This document shows positions 1-8,193 of a stretch of DNA of 64,000 nt, one piece after another (the stretch's first letter is position 1; the number at the start of each line of letters is the position of its first letter). Source of the stretch: CAZJCK01 sp964544635 (GTDB lineage Bacteria > Zixibacteria > MSB-5A5 > GN15 > FEB-12); NCBI GenBank assembly GCA_964544635.1, contig CAZJCK010000004.1:1-64000 (forward strand). Direction: 5' to 3'. Below the pieces are notes generated by a model. The model searched no databases. It was not told where the DNA came from and worked only from the letters and a program-made list of their open reading frames with translations. The translations under genes and the position numbers were made by a program.

Positions 1-289
1 GAAAGCCGCGCAGGGGTAGTGCGCAAGTATGAGAGTAGCGACTGGTAATGCACTTGAGGAACGATGCAGGTTAGCCGGGCGACGCCAGAGCCGACTTTGC
101 CGCAAAATTGCGGCGGGCACCGCCATTGAACTGCCTGGTGGACGGCCGATTCAAAGACCAAGTTGCGCCGGCACGTTGCTCACTATAGTGTCTGCTATTC
201 GGTGTTCTCGGCCAAGGGGCGGGGGTATGAGCAAATGGCCCGCCCCGCACATCTCTGTATCTTAGGAATTTACATGGAATCAGAAAAAA
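1..289. other. No gene recognised; two hairpin-forming inverted repeats
   Basis: No open frame here has a recognisable product or a convincing ribosome binding site. There are two inverted repeats. One has 7-bp arms GCCGCAA/TTGCGGC around AA at 99-114. The other has 8-bp arms GGGGCGGG/CCCGCCCC with a 15-nt loop at 216-246 and no T-run. The second could be the end of a transcript entering from the left edge, but nothing in the window confirms this. Confidence 0.4.
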
Positions 290-641
290 TGGAGGTGGGG
301 GGAATCGAACCCCCGTCCGAATATAACGCCAGGCCGCGCTCTACGTGTGTAGTCAGCCTATAGTTTCTCGTCCGGACAGCTGCCGACTGACAGGCCACTG
401 CCAAGACCAGCCGTTGCGTTTTAAGCGCCGCTTAACGGCGTCGCGGCTGCCGAGTCCCCGTGATCGTCGCTGTCATCCCGCCCCGGGAACTAAGACGAGA
501 GACAACGCGCTGCTTTAGTTAAGCAGCGATGGCGTAGTTAGATTCGCCAAATAATGGTTCGCCTGAATTGTTAACGGAGCTCCAGACATCTCCGACACGC
601 TCACAACCCCTCGCCATACCCGTCGAAGCCATGTCACCCCC
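290..641 (-). ncRNA. ssrA: tmRNA (transfer-messenger RNA), ssrA
   Basis: This RNA rescues stalled ribosomes and tags incomplete proteins for proteolysis. Read on the minus strand, the 5' end GGGGGUGACAUGGCUUCGACGGG-type block pairs its first seven bases with CACCUCC at the 3' end. The T-arm GGGGGTTCGATTCCCCC precedes that 3' strand. The tag frame lies at 519-575 and reads VNNSGEPLFGESNYAIAA followed by TAA, with the usual hydrophobic AA end. The stop codon sits in the loop of a GCTGCTT/AAGCAGC hairpin, as expected for helix H5. The resume codon appears to be GTT rather than the usual GCA. The terminal CCA is not encoded, and six Ts follow the discriminator A, probably acting as terminator. 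Partner SmpB is not in the window. Confidence 0.97.
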
Positions 642-668
642 AGTAGTCTGGTGGGACTCCACAGGTGC

Positions 669-687
669 GAAGAGGTCTAACCTCTTC
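669..687. repeat. Perfect 8-bp inverted repeat upstream of the tmRNA gene
   Basis: GAAGAGGTCTAACCTCTTC has perfect 8-bp arms with a 3-nt centre. It starts 28 bp upstream of the mature tmRNA 5' end. A TTGACA on the minus strand (690-695) lies just beyond it, but no good -10 box follows at 16-18 bp. It may be an operator or a 5'-leader hairpin removed during tmRNA maturation. Apart from this, 642-956 holds nothing I can identify. Confidence 0.45.
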
Positions 688-956
688 ATTTGTCAAAGAT
701 CAGCGCCAACCGTCCACTATCTCGGCCAGCGCACCTTATAACGACAATTCGGCCGACAGGTTTCACAAATCCCCAAAAAACAGGCCGAAAACTCCAATTT
801 TGGCCGACCGCCGGATCTTTGGACGCAACGGGAACCGTCATATCTACATCAACGGTCCAGTTTCTACATATCTGCATTAATCCGGCAGACCGCTCTGCCT
901 GTCCTTCACTATACCCCGGGCCGCCTGAATATACTCCATAATGAGAGGAATATCCG

Positions 957-2282
957 ATGCCACATCTGATCGCAAGAATCACCATCCTAACCACCATCCT
1001 GGCCACCGTCACGGGCCCAATCGCCGCCGGCAGTCTTGACGGTCACTGGCAGGGCGCGGTGTCGCGCCTTGGCGCCGTGCAGACAGTCCAGCTCGACATC
1101 AGCACGACAGCCGACAGCCTGTCAGCCAAGTACTCGATCCCCGACCTCGGGCTGTACGACGAACCGGTCGAGATCCGTCGCCACGCCGATTCGATCACCG
1201 TGCGCATCTTCTATGGCCGGTTTACCATGTTGCACCATGATGAGCTTGACGAATTGACCGGTATCAACACCAACTGGAACCCGCCGGTGTCGCTGCATCT
1301 CAAACGAACAACAGCGGTGCGCGGGCACGCCACACAGTTCCTTGCCATCCCAACCGACATCGGCATGCTTCACGGCCGCCTCTACCTCCCGCGGGGCAAT
1401 GGCCCGCATCCCGGAGTCGTCGTCGTTGCCGGGTCGGGGGAGCAGGGACTGCACGACTGGATGTACCGCTCATGGGGAAATGTGCTGGCGTCGCATGGCT
1501 TTGCGACGCTGGTATATGACAAACGCGGCGTGGGGCCGTCGGATGGTGACCTGGCGGGCGCCACCTTCGACGACCTGGCAGCCGATGTCGTAGCAGCCTT
1601 CCGGGCGCTGCGAACTCACCCGGATATTGACAGCGCCCGGCTCGGTATGATGGGGATCTCGCAGGGCGGCTGGCTCGTGCCAATGGCGATACCAACAGCA
1701 GCGCCGGCGTTCACCATCCTCCTGGTCGCGCCGGCGGTTGATGTCTGGACGCAGGAGACGCACCGTATTGAGTATGCGATGCGCGCTGACGGCTACGATG
1801 ATACCGCGGTCGCGAAGGCGCTGCAGCTTGCCGATGACCTGTTCGATGTTGCGGACAACAAGCAGTCGTTTGAATCTTACGAAGCGCTGGCCCGACAGTA
1901 CGATACCGCAGCGTGGTACCCAGACTACTTTGGCCCGTATGTGCATGCCGACTCGATTCTCGACTGGCGATCACAGAGATACGATCCTGAGGATGACCTG
2001 CGCGCCATTGCCTATCCGACACTCGTTATCTACGGTCGCGACGATCTTTTCGTGCCGCCGGCCCACAACCGTGACCTCATGCAGCGTTACCTGAGTGCGG
2101 CACCGACAGCACGCTTCGACATCATGGTCATCGATGGCGTCGGGCACGACCTGATGACCGGCCATTCGCTCGTCGGCACGACCTGGGACTGGCCATCGCA
2201 GTTCTGGCGCTGGAACCGTCGACCGGTGCAGTTGTACGATGCCATCGTCGCTTTTCTTGCGCCATTCGCCAGTGGCGACTAA
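957..2282 (+). CDS. Secreted alpha/beta hydrolase
   Basis: A serine hydrolase, probably an esterase or acyl-peptide hydrolase-like enzyme acting in the periplasm. A signal peptide spans about residues 1-24, and residues 25-130 form a beta-rich N-terminal domain. The hydrolase fold then begins, with the oxyanion segment VVAGSGEQG near 155. The nucleophile elbow is GISQGG (Ser235). The acid is probably Asp362 or Asp363 in YGRDDLF, and His397 lies in GVGHDL. AGAGGA lies upstream of the ATG with normal spacing. The gene is monocistronic, and its stop overlaps that of the convergent next gene by 4 bp. The family is clear; the substrate is not. Confidence 0.88.
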   Translation: MPHLIARITILTTILATVTGPIAAGSLDGHWQGAVSRLGAVQTVQLDISTTADSLSAKYSIPDLGLYDEPVEIRRHADSITVRIFYGRFTMLHHDELDELTGINTNWNPPVSLHLKRTTAVRGHATQFLAIPTDIGMLHGRLYLPRGNGPHPGVVVVAGSGEQGLHDWMYRSWGNVLASHGFATLVYDKRGVGPSDGDLAGATFDDLAADVVAAFRALRTHPDIDSARLGMMGISQGGWLVPMAIPTAAPAFTILLVAPAVDVWTQETHRIEYAMRADGYDDTAVAKALQLADDLFDVADNKQSFESYEALARQYDTAAWYPDYFGPYVHADSILDWRSQRYDPEDDLRAIAYPTLVIYGRDDLFVPPAHNRDLMQRYLSAAPTARFDIMVIDGVGHDLMTGHSLVGTTWDWPSQFWRWNRRPVQLYDAIVAFLAPFASGD

Positions 2283-2698
2283 AAGCTCAGGCGCACGCCG
2301 AACTGGTTGATCGGTTCGTTTTCAAAACTCGAGATGATCCGTTGCACGTTCACGCTGAACACTGAGTAGACCGGTTTGACGAGCGACAGTTCGATATAGT
2401 GGTCGTCGCGCAACCCGGGCGAAAAATCAAAATTGAAGTCGCCGGTGAACTCGAACGAGAAGTCGGTGAACAGGCGGAAGGCGTTGATCGAAATGACCTG
2501 AACCGTCTCGCCGCGATCCTCACCGGCATCGTCGTAGTTCTTATAGTATGAGATTTCGTTTGAGATCGGGTAAAACCCGAGATTACCGGATGGTGATTCC
2601 CAGGATGGAATCACGTCCCCGGCGGACACAGTCGCACACGGGCACAGCAGCGTAGCTACCGCCCACAACGACGCCACAAACAGCATAAGCTTGCGCAT
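2279..2698 (-). CDS. Small secreted hypothetical protein (139 aa)
   Basis: I do not recognise the family. Residues 1-26 are a signal peptide (MRKLMLF..., ending near VSAG), so the product is periplasmic or in the outer membrane. The remainder is rich in short hydrophobic/aromatic alternating strands (for example EFTGDFNFDFSP and HYIELSLVKPVYSVF), suggesting a small beta-barrel or beta-sandwich. The frame stays open further upstream. I chose the internal ATG because AAGGAGAG lies just before it and the signal peptide begins there. It is the last of a minus-strand run, 61 bp after the epimerase. Confidence 0.7.
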   Translation of the reverse strand: MRKLMLFVASLWAVATLLCPCATVSAGDVIPSWESPSGNLGFYPISNEISYYKNYDDAGEDRGETVQVISINAFRLFTDFSFEFTGDFNFDFSPGLRDDHYIELSLVKPVYSVFSVNVQRIISSFENEPINQFGVRLSF

Positions 2699-2759
2699 CG
2701 GGACTCTCCTTGCAGGTGTGATTGATTGGATTGAGTTGCATATATGATTGCAGTCGACG

Positions 2760-3854
2760 CTACTTTGTCGACTCGGCGGCCTTCCGGTCGTTGCGGCCAT
2801 TGGTCCCGTTGTGCGCCGTCGGCTTCAGCCAGGTACCGTAGAAGTGATTGCTCAACAGATCCGACAGCGTGGCGACCAGCGAACGATGCTGGTAACCCAG
2901 CTCCTCGCGCGCTTTTCGTGAGCTGTACACCCAGTCGTAGTCGAGCAGCTTCACCAGGTCGGGATAAAACGAAATCTTGCTCTTGCCGGTCAAGCGACAC
3001 CAGACCACCGATAGTCGCGCGGCAATATTGAAGAGCCAGCGCGGCAGGCGGACCAGGTGCGGCGTCTTCCCCAGGAGGGCCGAGGCCGTCAGGGCCAGCT
3101 CGCGCCCGCTGATATCATCCCCGGCCAGGATGTACCGTTCACCGTGGCGCCCCAACTCGGCCGCCTTGATGACGGCTGGCGCGACATCCCGGATATCCAC
3201 GAAGTTGATGCGATTAGCGAACTCCGGCACCACCGGGTAGGCAAAGCGCTTGATCGCTTTGGCGCGATCGTCACCGGAACGTGATGGCGCCATGATGATC
3301 GACGGATTAACCATGATCAGCTCGGTGTCGCCATTGTCCGCCTGCGCCCACAGTTCTTTTTCGGCGGCATGTTTGGTCATGATATAGGGAATGCGCAGAT
3401 GATCGAGATTGAATTCGGCATCTTCGTCGACCAGTTCGTGCGGGTTGACCGGCTGACCGTTGGGCGTCAGTTTCCGGGCCCCGACGGCCGCCACGGTCGA
3501 AACATGCAGGAACCGTTTGACACCGGCGCGCTGGGCCGCTGCCAGCATCTGCACGGCGCCCATGGCGTTGATCCCGGTGAACTGGGTCAGGCGATCCTGG
3601 CGGAAGTTGGGCCAGCCGATGGTGTGGATAATGATATCGATCCCGGCCACGACAGCGTCGAGCTTCTCGGCCTGCCGAATATCGGCAACCCTCTTTTCCA
3701 GGCCGAGCGAATCGATGAATCTGGTGTCGGAGGTTTCGCGCACATGGACAATCGGGCGGAATCCGGCACGGTCAAGCTCGAACACGATCTGACTGCCCAG
3801 CGTGCCGGTCGCCCCGGTCACGAGTATTTGCTGTCCATCAAAGTTGACGTTCAT
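2760..3854 (-). CDS. NAD(P)-dependent epimerase/dehydratase (extended SDR)
   Basis: Extended short-chain dehydrogenase/reductase with an N-terminal Rossmann motif TGATGTLG (residues 14-21). The active-site Tyr-x-x-x-Lys is in YIMTKHAAEKEL near residue 155. The C-terminal half (ERYILAGDDISGREL and the following basic stretch) resembles the dihydroflavonol-reductase/HpnA-like branch, so a sugar, sterol or polyprenoid-type substrate is possible. The last 25 residues are low-complexity and polar. It lies 76 bp downstream of the PLP enzyme and may belong to the same transcript. The Shine-Dalgarno is weak. The family is certain; the substrate is unknown. Confidence 0.85.
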   Translation of the reverse strand: MNVNFDGQQILVTGATGTLGSQIVFELDRAGFRPIVHVRETSDTRFIDSLGLEKRVADIRQAEKLDAVVAGIDIIIHTIGWPNFRQDRLTQFTGINAMGAVQMLAAAQRAGVKRFLHVSTVAAVGARKLTPNGQPVNPHELVDEDAEFNLDHLRIPYIMTKHAAEKELWAQADNGDTELIMVNPSIIMAPSRSGDDRAKAIKRFAYPVVPEFANRINFVDIRDVAPAVIKAAELGRHGERYILAGDDISGRELALTASALLGKTPHLVRLPRWLFNIAARLSVVWCRLTGKSKISFYPDLVKLLDYDWVYSSRKAREELGYQHRSLVATLSDLLSNHFYGTWLKPTAHNGTNGRNDRKAAESTK

Positions 3855-3930
3855 CGGTGACGAAAGATACGGCCTTTTACCGTCGTTGAAAAGCTACTCC
3901 TTTGCCAATAATCAGCACGAACGTACCCTC

Positions 3931-5100
3931 TCAACCGTTCTTTCTACGAAAAGTTTCGAGCACGTCGACCAGGCGGTCGATATCCGATTCATCGTTGAAC
4001 AGGTGTACCGACACCCGGATCGAGCCCTCGCGCCGGACCAGGACAATGTTGTTGTTCAGAATTTCACGGTGCAGCGCCATCGTGTCGGGGCAAGTGAAGG
4101 TGAAAATCGACGACCGGTGCTCCGGCTCCATCGAGCTGGTAACCTGGTAGTAATCGCTCTTGTCCACATAGTCGGCCAGACGGTCAATCAAGGAGTGATT
4201 GTGCTCGCTGATCCGGGCAATGCCCAGATCGGTAAACAGCCGACTGGCCGCCTTCATGCCGAGCAGATTGAGCACCACGTAGTAGCCCATTTCGAAGCGG
4301 ACCGCTGAGTCCTCCCAGTCGAGGTCGTACTTGAACAGGTCCGTAAAGTCCATGCCCCAGTCGACACCGAGCCAGCTTGCCGATGTCAGCTTGAGTCGGT
4401 CGCGGATATGATCTGCCAGGTAAAAGAAGCCGCACCCCTGCGGCGCCAGCATCCATTTCTGGCAGCCGCTGGTGAAGATATCGATACCGAGCTTCTTGAC
4501 ATCGATCGGCTCCACCCCCATCCCCTGGATGCCGTCAACGACAAACCAGATATCGTTCTTCCGGCACAGTTCGCCGATAACCGCCAGGTCGTTCTTGTAG
4601 CCGTTGAAGAACTGTACCCACGAAAGCGCGACAATTCGTGTTCGATCGGTGATGGTCGACTCAAGCGCGTCGATGTCGAACATGCGGTCGCGCGACGGTA
4701 CGAACGTCAGGTTCAGCTTGCGGGCTTTGGCGGCGCCCCGAAAGGTGTAGGCGACGGCCGGGAACTCGACGTCGGATACCAGGATCTCGTCGCCTTCGTC
4801 CAGCGGCAAGCCGTAGGCGGCGATGTTCAACCCGAAACTGGTGTTCAGGCCGATGCCGACTTCACGTTCTTCGGCGCCAATGAGCGATGCATAGATGCGT
4901 CTCAGTTCGGCGCGCGTCGCAAAGCCGTCGTGGCTGTCATCCTTGTCGGCCGACAGCCGCAGGTCGACATTCCCTTTGATGGCGTCGGCGACCGGCGTTG
5001 AAAACGGACCGTATGATGCCGAGTTGAAATAGACGACATCGCCGGCGTGAGGAAAGAGCGCCCGGGCCTGCTCGAACGTGGTTATTTTCTGGTCAGACAT
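3931..5100 (-). CDS. Class V PLP-dependent aminotransferase-fold enzyme
   Basis: Belongs to the aspartate-aminotransferase fold class V group (isopenicillin N epimerase/cysteine desulfurase-like). It is 389 aa, a normal length. PLP contacts visible are Asp189 and Gln192 in VVDGIQGMG and the Schiff-base Lys215 in SGCQKWM. The desulfurase signature RSG-x-x-CA near the C-terminus is absent, so it is more likely an epimerase, lyase or aminotransferase than a sulfur donor. It starts 10 bp after the small membrane protein and is probably co-transcribed with the two epimerases. That neighbourhood suggests modification of an amino-sugar or lipid-linked intermediate, which is inference. Confidence 0.85.
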   Translation of the reverse strand: MSDQKITTFEQARALFPHAGDVVYFNSASYGPFSTPVADAIKGNVDLRLSADKDDSHDGFATRAELRRIYASLIGAEEREVGIGLNTSFGLNIAAYGLPLDEGDEILVSDVEFPAVAYTFRGAAKARKLNLTFVPSRDRMFDIDALESTITDRTRIVALSWVQFFNGYKNDLAVIGELCRKNDIWFVVDGIQGMGVEPIDVKKLGIDIFTSGCQKWMLAPQGCGFFYLADHIRDRLKLTSASWLGVDWGMDFTDLFKYDLDWEDSAVRFEMGYYVVLNLLGMKAASRLFTDLGIARISEHNHSLIDRLADYVDKSDYYQVTSSMEPEHRSSIFTFTCPDTMALHREILNNNIVLVRREGSIRVSVHLFNDESDIDRLVDVLETFRRKNG

Positions 5101-5110
5101 AGCATCAATC

Positions 5111-5539
5111 CTATAGCGAATACAAGTAACCGATCAGGGCGAGGGCCCCGCCAAGCTTGATTAAATGATTGAGCAGTTGGAACATAAGAAACGGCATGGG
5201 CAGGCGGATGCGCACCGATATCGACATGGCGATCGGCAGCGCCCCCAAAGTGAAGGCGAACAGCGCCGCCGCCATGCCCGAGCGCACCCCCGACAACGGC
5301 ATGATGACATACGCAAAACTGTAGGCCAGCGTGGGAATGGCCACGAAAAACAGCGCCTCCATGAGGAAGTTGACGACATACCAGCCGAGGTTGGTCTGTT
5401 CGACCAGTTCCGACGGCAGCCGCTTGTTCACCTTGAGCAGCTTGCCTACAGATTCAAGGATGATCGTCGACGCCAGTAAATAGATGCTGCCGATGACGAG
5501 ACAGTAAAGGAGCAGTTCGCCGGAGATCAACGCAGCCAT
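5111..5539 (-). CDS. Small integral membrane protein (142 aa, about four TM helices)
   Basis: Unrecognised family. About four hydrophobic helices are visible: near 8-28 (LLYCLVIGSIYLLASTII), 50-75, 80-105 and 118-140, with very few charged residues between them. The open frame extends upstream inside the epimerase gene, but that part reads as out-of-frame sequence. The ATG chosen overlaps the last 13 bp of the epimerase, which implies translational coupling. Its position between two epimerases and a PLP enzyme suggests a membrane-anchored or lipid-linked pathway. Confidence 0.72.
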   Translation of the reverse strand: MAALISGELLLYCLVIGSIYLLASTIILESVGKLLKVNKRLPSELVEQTNLGWYVVNFLMEALFFVAIPTLAYSFAYVIMPLSGVRSGMAAALFAFTLGALPIAMSISVRIRLPMPFLMFQLLNHLIKLGGALALIGYLYSL

Positions 5540-6522
5540 CCTTTCCCGATATACCAGTCGTAGGTTTGCTTCGCGCCGACCGGAAAACTGATTTGCGCCT
5601 GAAAGCCCATCTCTTCCAGGGCGCGATCGGTTGATACCTCCCACGATGCCAGCAGTTCGTCGGCTTTTTCCGAGGTCAGCATCGGTGTCATACCCAGCAG
5701 CTTGCTTACACCGCCGGAAATCGCCGCCACCGTCTTGAACAGCGGTGACGGTATCACCAGTGGCACGCCCCTGCGGTTGCATGCCTGCTGCAAGTGCCCG
5801 ATCAGTTCATCCATGCTGTAGGCGCGGGGTTCAGCCACGAAGCAGACAAGGCCGGAGCGGTCGGCACGGGTGAGGGCGGCGTGGACGGCGCGGCAGAGAT
5901 CGTCGACATGAACAAGCTGCAGCTTGCGACTGGTATCGCCGATCATCGGTTTGGTACGGTTGTGCACCGCCTTGAAGAACGAGAATATCTCTTTGTCGCC
6001 CGGACCGTACACCCCCGCCGCCCGCAATGCTGCGACCGGAAAACGATCGGCATACGAGAGCGCGTACTCCTCACCCTTGAGCTTGGACCGCCCGTAGGCC
6101 GTGACCGGCGCCGGGCGATCATCCTCGGTGCGCGGGCGGTCGCCATAAGTCGGACCGGCCGCCGCCTGCGACGAAATGTATGCAAAGCGCTTCAGCTCGG
6201 GGTTGTACCGCGCCGCTGCTTCGCACATGGCCCGGGTGCCTTCGGCATTGACTTTGAAAAACTGCTCAGGTGTTCGCGCTTTCACGATACCGGCGTTGTG
6301 CACGATGTAGTCTACATCGCGCACCATCTCGGCCAAAGCGTCGGGATTCGTCACGTCGCCGCAGCGATACGTAACATCGCAGCCTTCCAGCAGTGTCAGG
6401 TCGGCGCCGTCGCGGACGCCCGCAAACACCTGCATCCCCTCGGTGTGCAGGTGGGCGCAGAGGCGCGAACCGACGAAGCCGTTGGCGCCGGTCACCAGGA
6501 CTGTTTTAGCAGGTTCAGACAT
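5527..6522 (-). CDS. NAD(P)-dependent epimerase/dehydratase (extended SDR)
   Basis: Second extended SDR of this run, 331 aa. The Rossmann motif TGANGFVGSRL (13-23), the conserved YISSQAAAGP strand and the catalytic YGRSK (about 143-147) are all intact. The central part (AGVYGPGDKEIF) matches the nucleotide-sugar epimerase/3-beta-hydroxysteroid dehydrogenase-like group. It heads a probable operon of epimerase, membrane protein, PLP enzyme and epimerase. The substrate cannot be told from sequence alone. Confidence 0.87.
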   Translation of the reverse strand: MSEPAKTVLVTGANGFVGSRLCAHLHTEGMQVFAGVRDGADLTLLEGCDVTYRCGDVTNPDALAEMVRDVDYIVHNAGIVKARTPEQFFKVNAEGTRAMCEAAARYNPELKRFAYISSQAAAGPTYGDRPRTEDDRPAPVTAYGRSKLKGEEYALSYADRFPVAALRAAGVYGPGDKEIFSFFKAVHNRTKPMIGDTSRKLQLVHVDDLCRAVHAALTRADRSGLVCFVAEPRAYSMDELIGHLQQACNRRGVPLVIPSPLFKTVAAISGGVSKLLGMTPMLTSEKADELLASWEVSTDRALEEMGFQAQISFPVGAKQTYDWYIGKGWLR

Positions 6523-6575
6523 GGCGACAAGCTACGGCAGAATTGATCAGTCGACAAGTTTCCAATCGAAACCGA

Positions 6576-8021
6576 TCAGAAGATCTCGGCTGAGAACTTA
6601 TACACCTCGGCGGCGGGATCCTTATAACTGTTGCGCGGCAGGCCGGCTTTCAGGCAGGTCTGTTCGAGGAACTGGCTGACCTCCCATTTGTGGTCGGCGG
6701 CAACCTGTGGCAACAAAAGACCGGAGTTCATGTCCAGCTTGATCATCAGGCCGTCGCGACCGATCTGGATCTTCTTGAAATCATGTACCCGTTCCAGCCG
6801 GGACAATACCGAGATTTCATAGTCGATCGTCTCGGCCTCCGCCGGCGTGAGTGGATCAAAGCGGGGATCGTCGAATGCCGCCGCCACCGCCATTTCGGCG
6901 ACCGCTTCGTAGAGCGGACGGCGCGCCCGGATCTGGCCGATACAACCGCGCAGCGCCCCGGCCATGGTCAGGGTGACAAACACGCCACGGCGGACATCGA
7001 GCGATTCACGGTACGGCGGCTCATACTTGTTGTTTTCGATATGGGCCATGACCGCATCGCGAGCCACCTGCTTGATGTATTCGCGATCTTCGTCAGTCAG
7101 TATGAGTTCGTCGCCACGCGCCGGGCGGGCGCCGATATCGGCCTTCGATACTTTCGAAATCTTGCTCTTTTCACCCTCGGTTACCACCGCCGACAGGTAA
7201 CCGACAACTTCCTCGAAGTCACCGGTTGTCTCGGCCGACGTCGTATACTCAAGCACTTCAGCCGCGCCGCCGCCAAGACGTCGCGCCGCCGCCATCACCG
7301 CCGCCATCGGGCCGGCGCCGCAGGCTTCGCCCTTGCCGCTGTCGACGATGTCCATCAGCGCCGTCGGATCGAACTGCGAGATCGCTTCGCGGATGTTTGA
7401 GTCGAGCCGCTCCGCCTGCTTCTGCCTGTGGAAATGCGACAGATCACTCGAGGCCACCAGCAGCGTGTTGGTGCCGCCCAGGGCACTGGCCAGCACCTCG
7501 CCCAGGGCACTGACGGAATCCGATTCCTGGTCCCCCATCACGATCGCCACCAGCTTGAAGTTCCCAAGTACCGTCTGTAAAAAGGGAAGCTGCACCTCGA
7601 GGGCGTGCTCGCCACGGGTACCGCCGGTAGCGTGCCCCATCTTCGAGGTATAGACAAGGGGATGGATGTTGGCGATTTTGTCCGACAGTTCGCGATCGAT
7701 CTCGACCACACCAATCGGTGTCTGGTAACCGTGCCCGGAAAAGACTGACGATCCCTGGAAGAAGACGGTGTGCGACGGCGACACGACAACGACCGTGTCA
7801 TATTGTTCTCCCTGCAGCAGCTTGAATGCCTTGGCAGCGGTCTTGCCGGAATACGCATAGCCGGCGTGGGGGGCAATCAGCGCCATCGGACGGCCACCGA
7901 TCGGCTTTATGCTCACCTCCGAAAACAGCCCGGCCACCTGCTTGATCAGGTCGACCTGTCCGGCCAGGTAAAATGATCCCGCTACGGCGGGTTTGCGAAT
8001 CTCGAGTGTATCGTCAGACAT
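6576..8021 (-). CDS. MEMO1-AMMECR1 fusion (AmmeMemoRadiSam proteins B and A)
   Basis: Two domains in one 481-aa chain. Residues 8-285 are the MEMO family (class III extradiol dioxygenase fold), with KPAVAGSFY at the start. The putative metal-site residues His52, His84, His196 and Cys234 match the human MEMO1 set as I recall it. Residues 305-481 are an AMMECR1 domain with the hallmark LRGCIG (357-362). In many prokaryotes these two proteins accompany a radical SAM enzyme as the AmmeMemoRadiSam system, whose chemistry is unknown. No radical SAM gene is present in this window. The gene stands alone between the epimerase run and a lipoprotein. Confidence 0.93.
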   Translation of the reverse strand: MSDDTLEIRKPAVAGSFYLAGQVDLIKQVAGLFSEVSIKPIGGRPMALIAPHAGYAYSGKTAAKAFKLLQGEQYDTVVVVSPSHTVFFQGSSVFSGHGYQTPIGVVEIDRELSDKIANIHPLVYTSKMGHATGGTRGEHALEVQLPFLQTVLGNFKLVAIVMGDQESDSVSALGEVLASALGGTNTLLVASSDLSHFHRQKQAERLDSNIREAISQFDPTALMDIVDSGKGEACGAGPMAAVMAAARRLGGGAAEVLEYTTSAETTGDFEEVVGYLSAVVTEGEKSKISKVSKADIGARPARGDELILTDEDREYIKQVARDAVMAHIENNKYEPPYRESLDVRRGVFVTLTMAGALRGCIGQIRARRPLYEAVAEMAVAAAFDDPRFDPLTPAEAETIDYEISVLSRLERVHDFKKIQIGRDGLMIKLDMNSGLLLPQVAADHKWEVSQFLEQTCLKAGLPRNSYKDPAAEVYKFSAEIF

Positions 8022-8127
8022 CTGTGTTTTCCCTTCAGAGTTGTACTATAGGCAACATACTTCGCGGCCCCGCACACTTCAACAACTGATCTTCCCACGA
8101 GTTTTCAGAATATCGGTCGTAAATGAA

Positions 8128-8155
8128 GAAAGGCGACCCGGCTGGGCCGCCTTTC
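8128..8155 (-). terminator. Hairpin terminator downstream of the propeller lipoprotein
   Basis: GAAAGGCG/CGCCTTTC arms with inner GC pairs, followed on the minus strand by a short T-rich stretch. It lies 39 bp past the lipoprotein stop. The weak T-run makes it a moderate call. Confidence 0.55.
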
Positions 8156-8193
8156 GCTGCAACGAGGAGACGCGGAGGTGTGAAACCGACAGG

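Noticed and set aside
686..1012. 108-aa minus-strand frame overlapping the start of the hydrolase gene
   Set aside because: Overlaps a well-supported signal peptide on the other strand and has no recognisable features.
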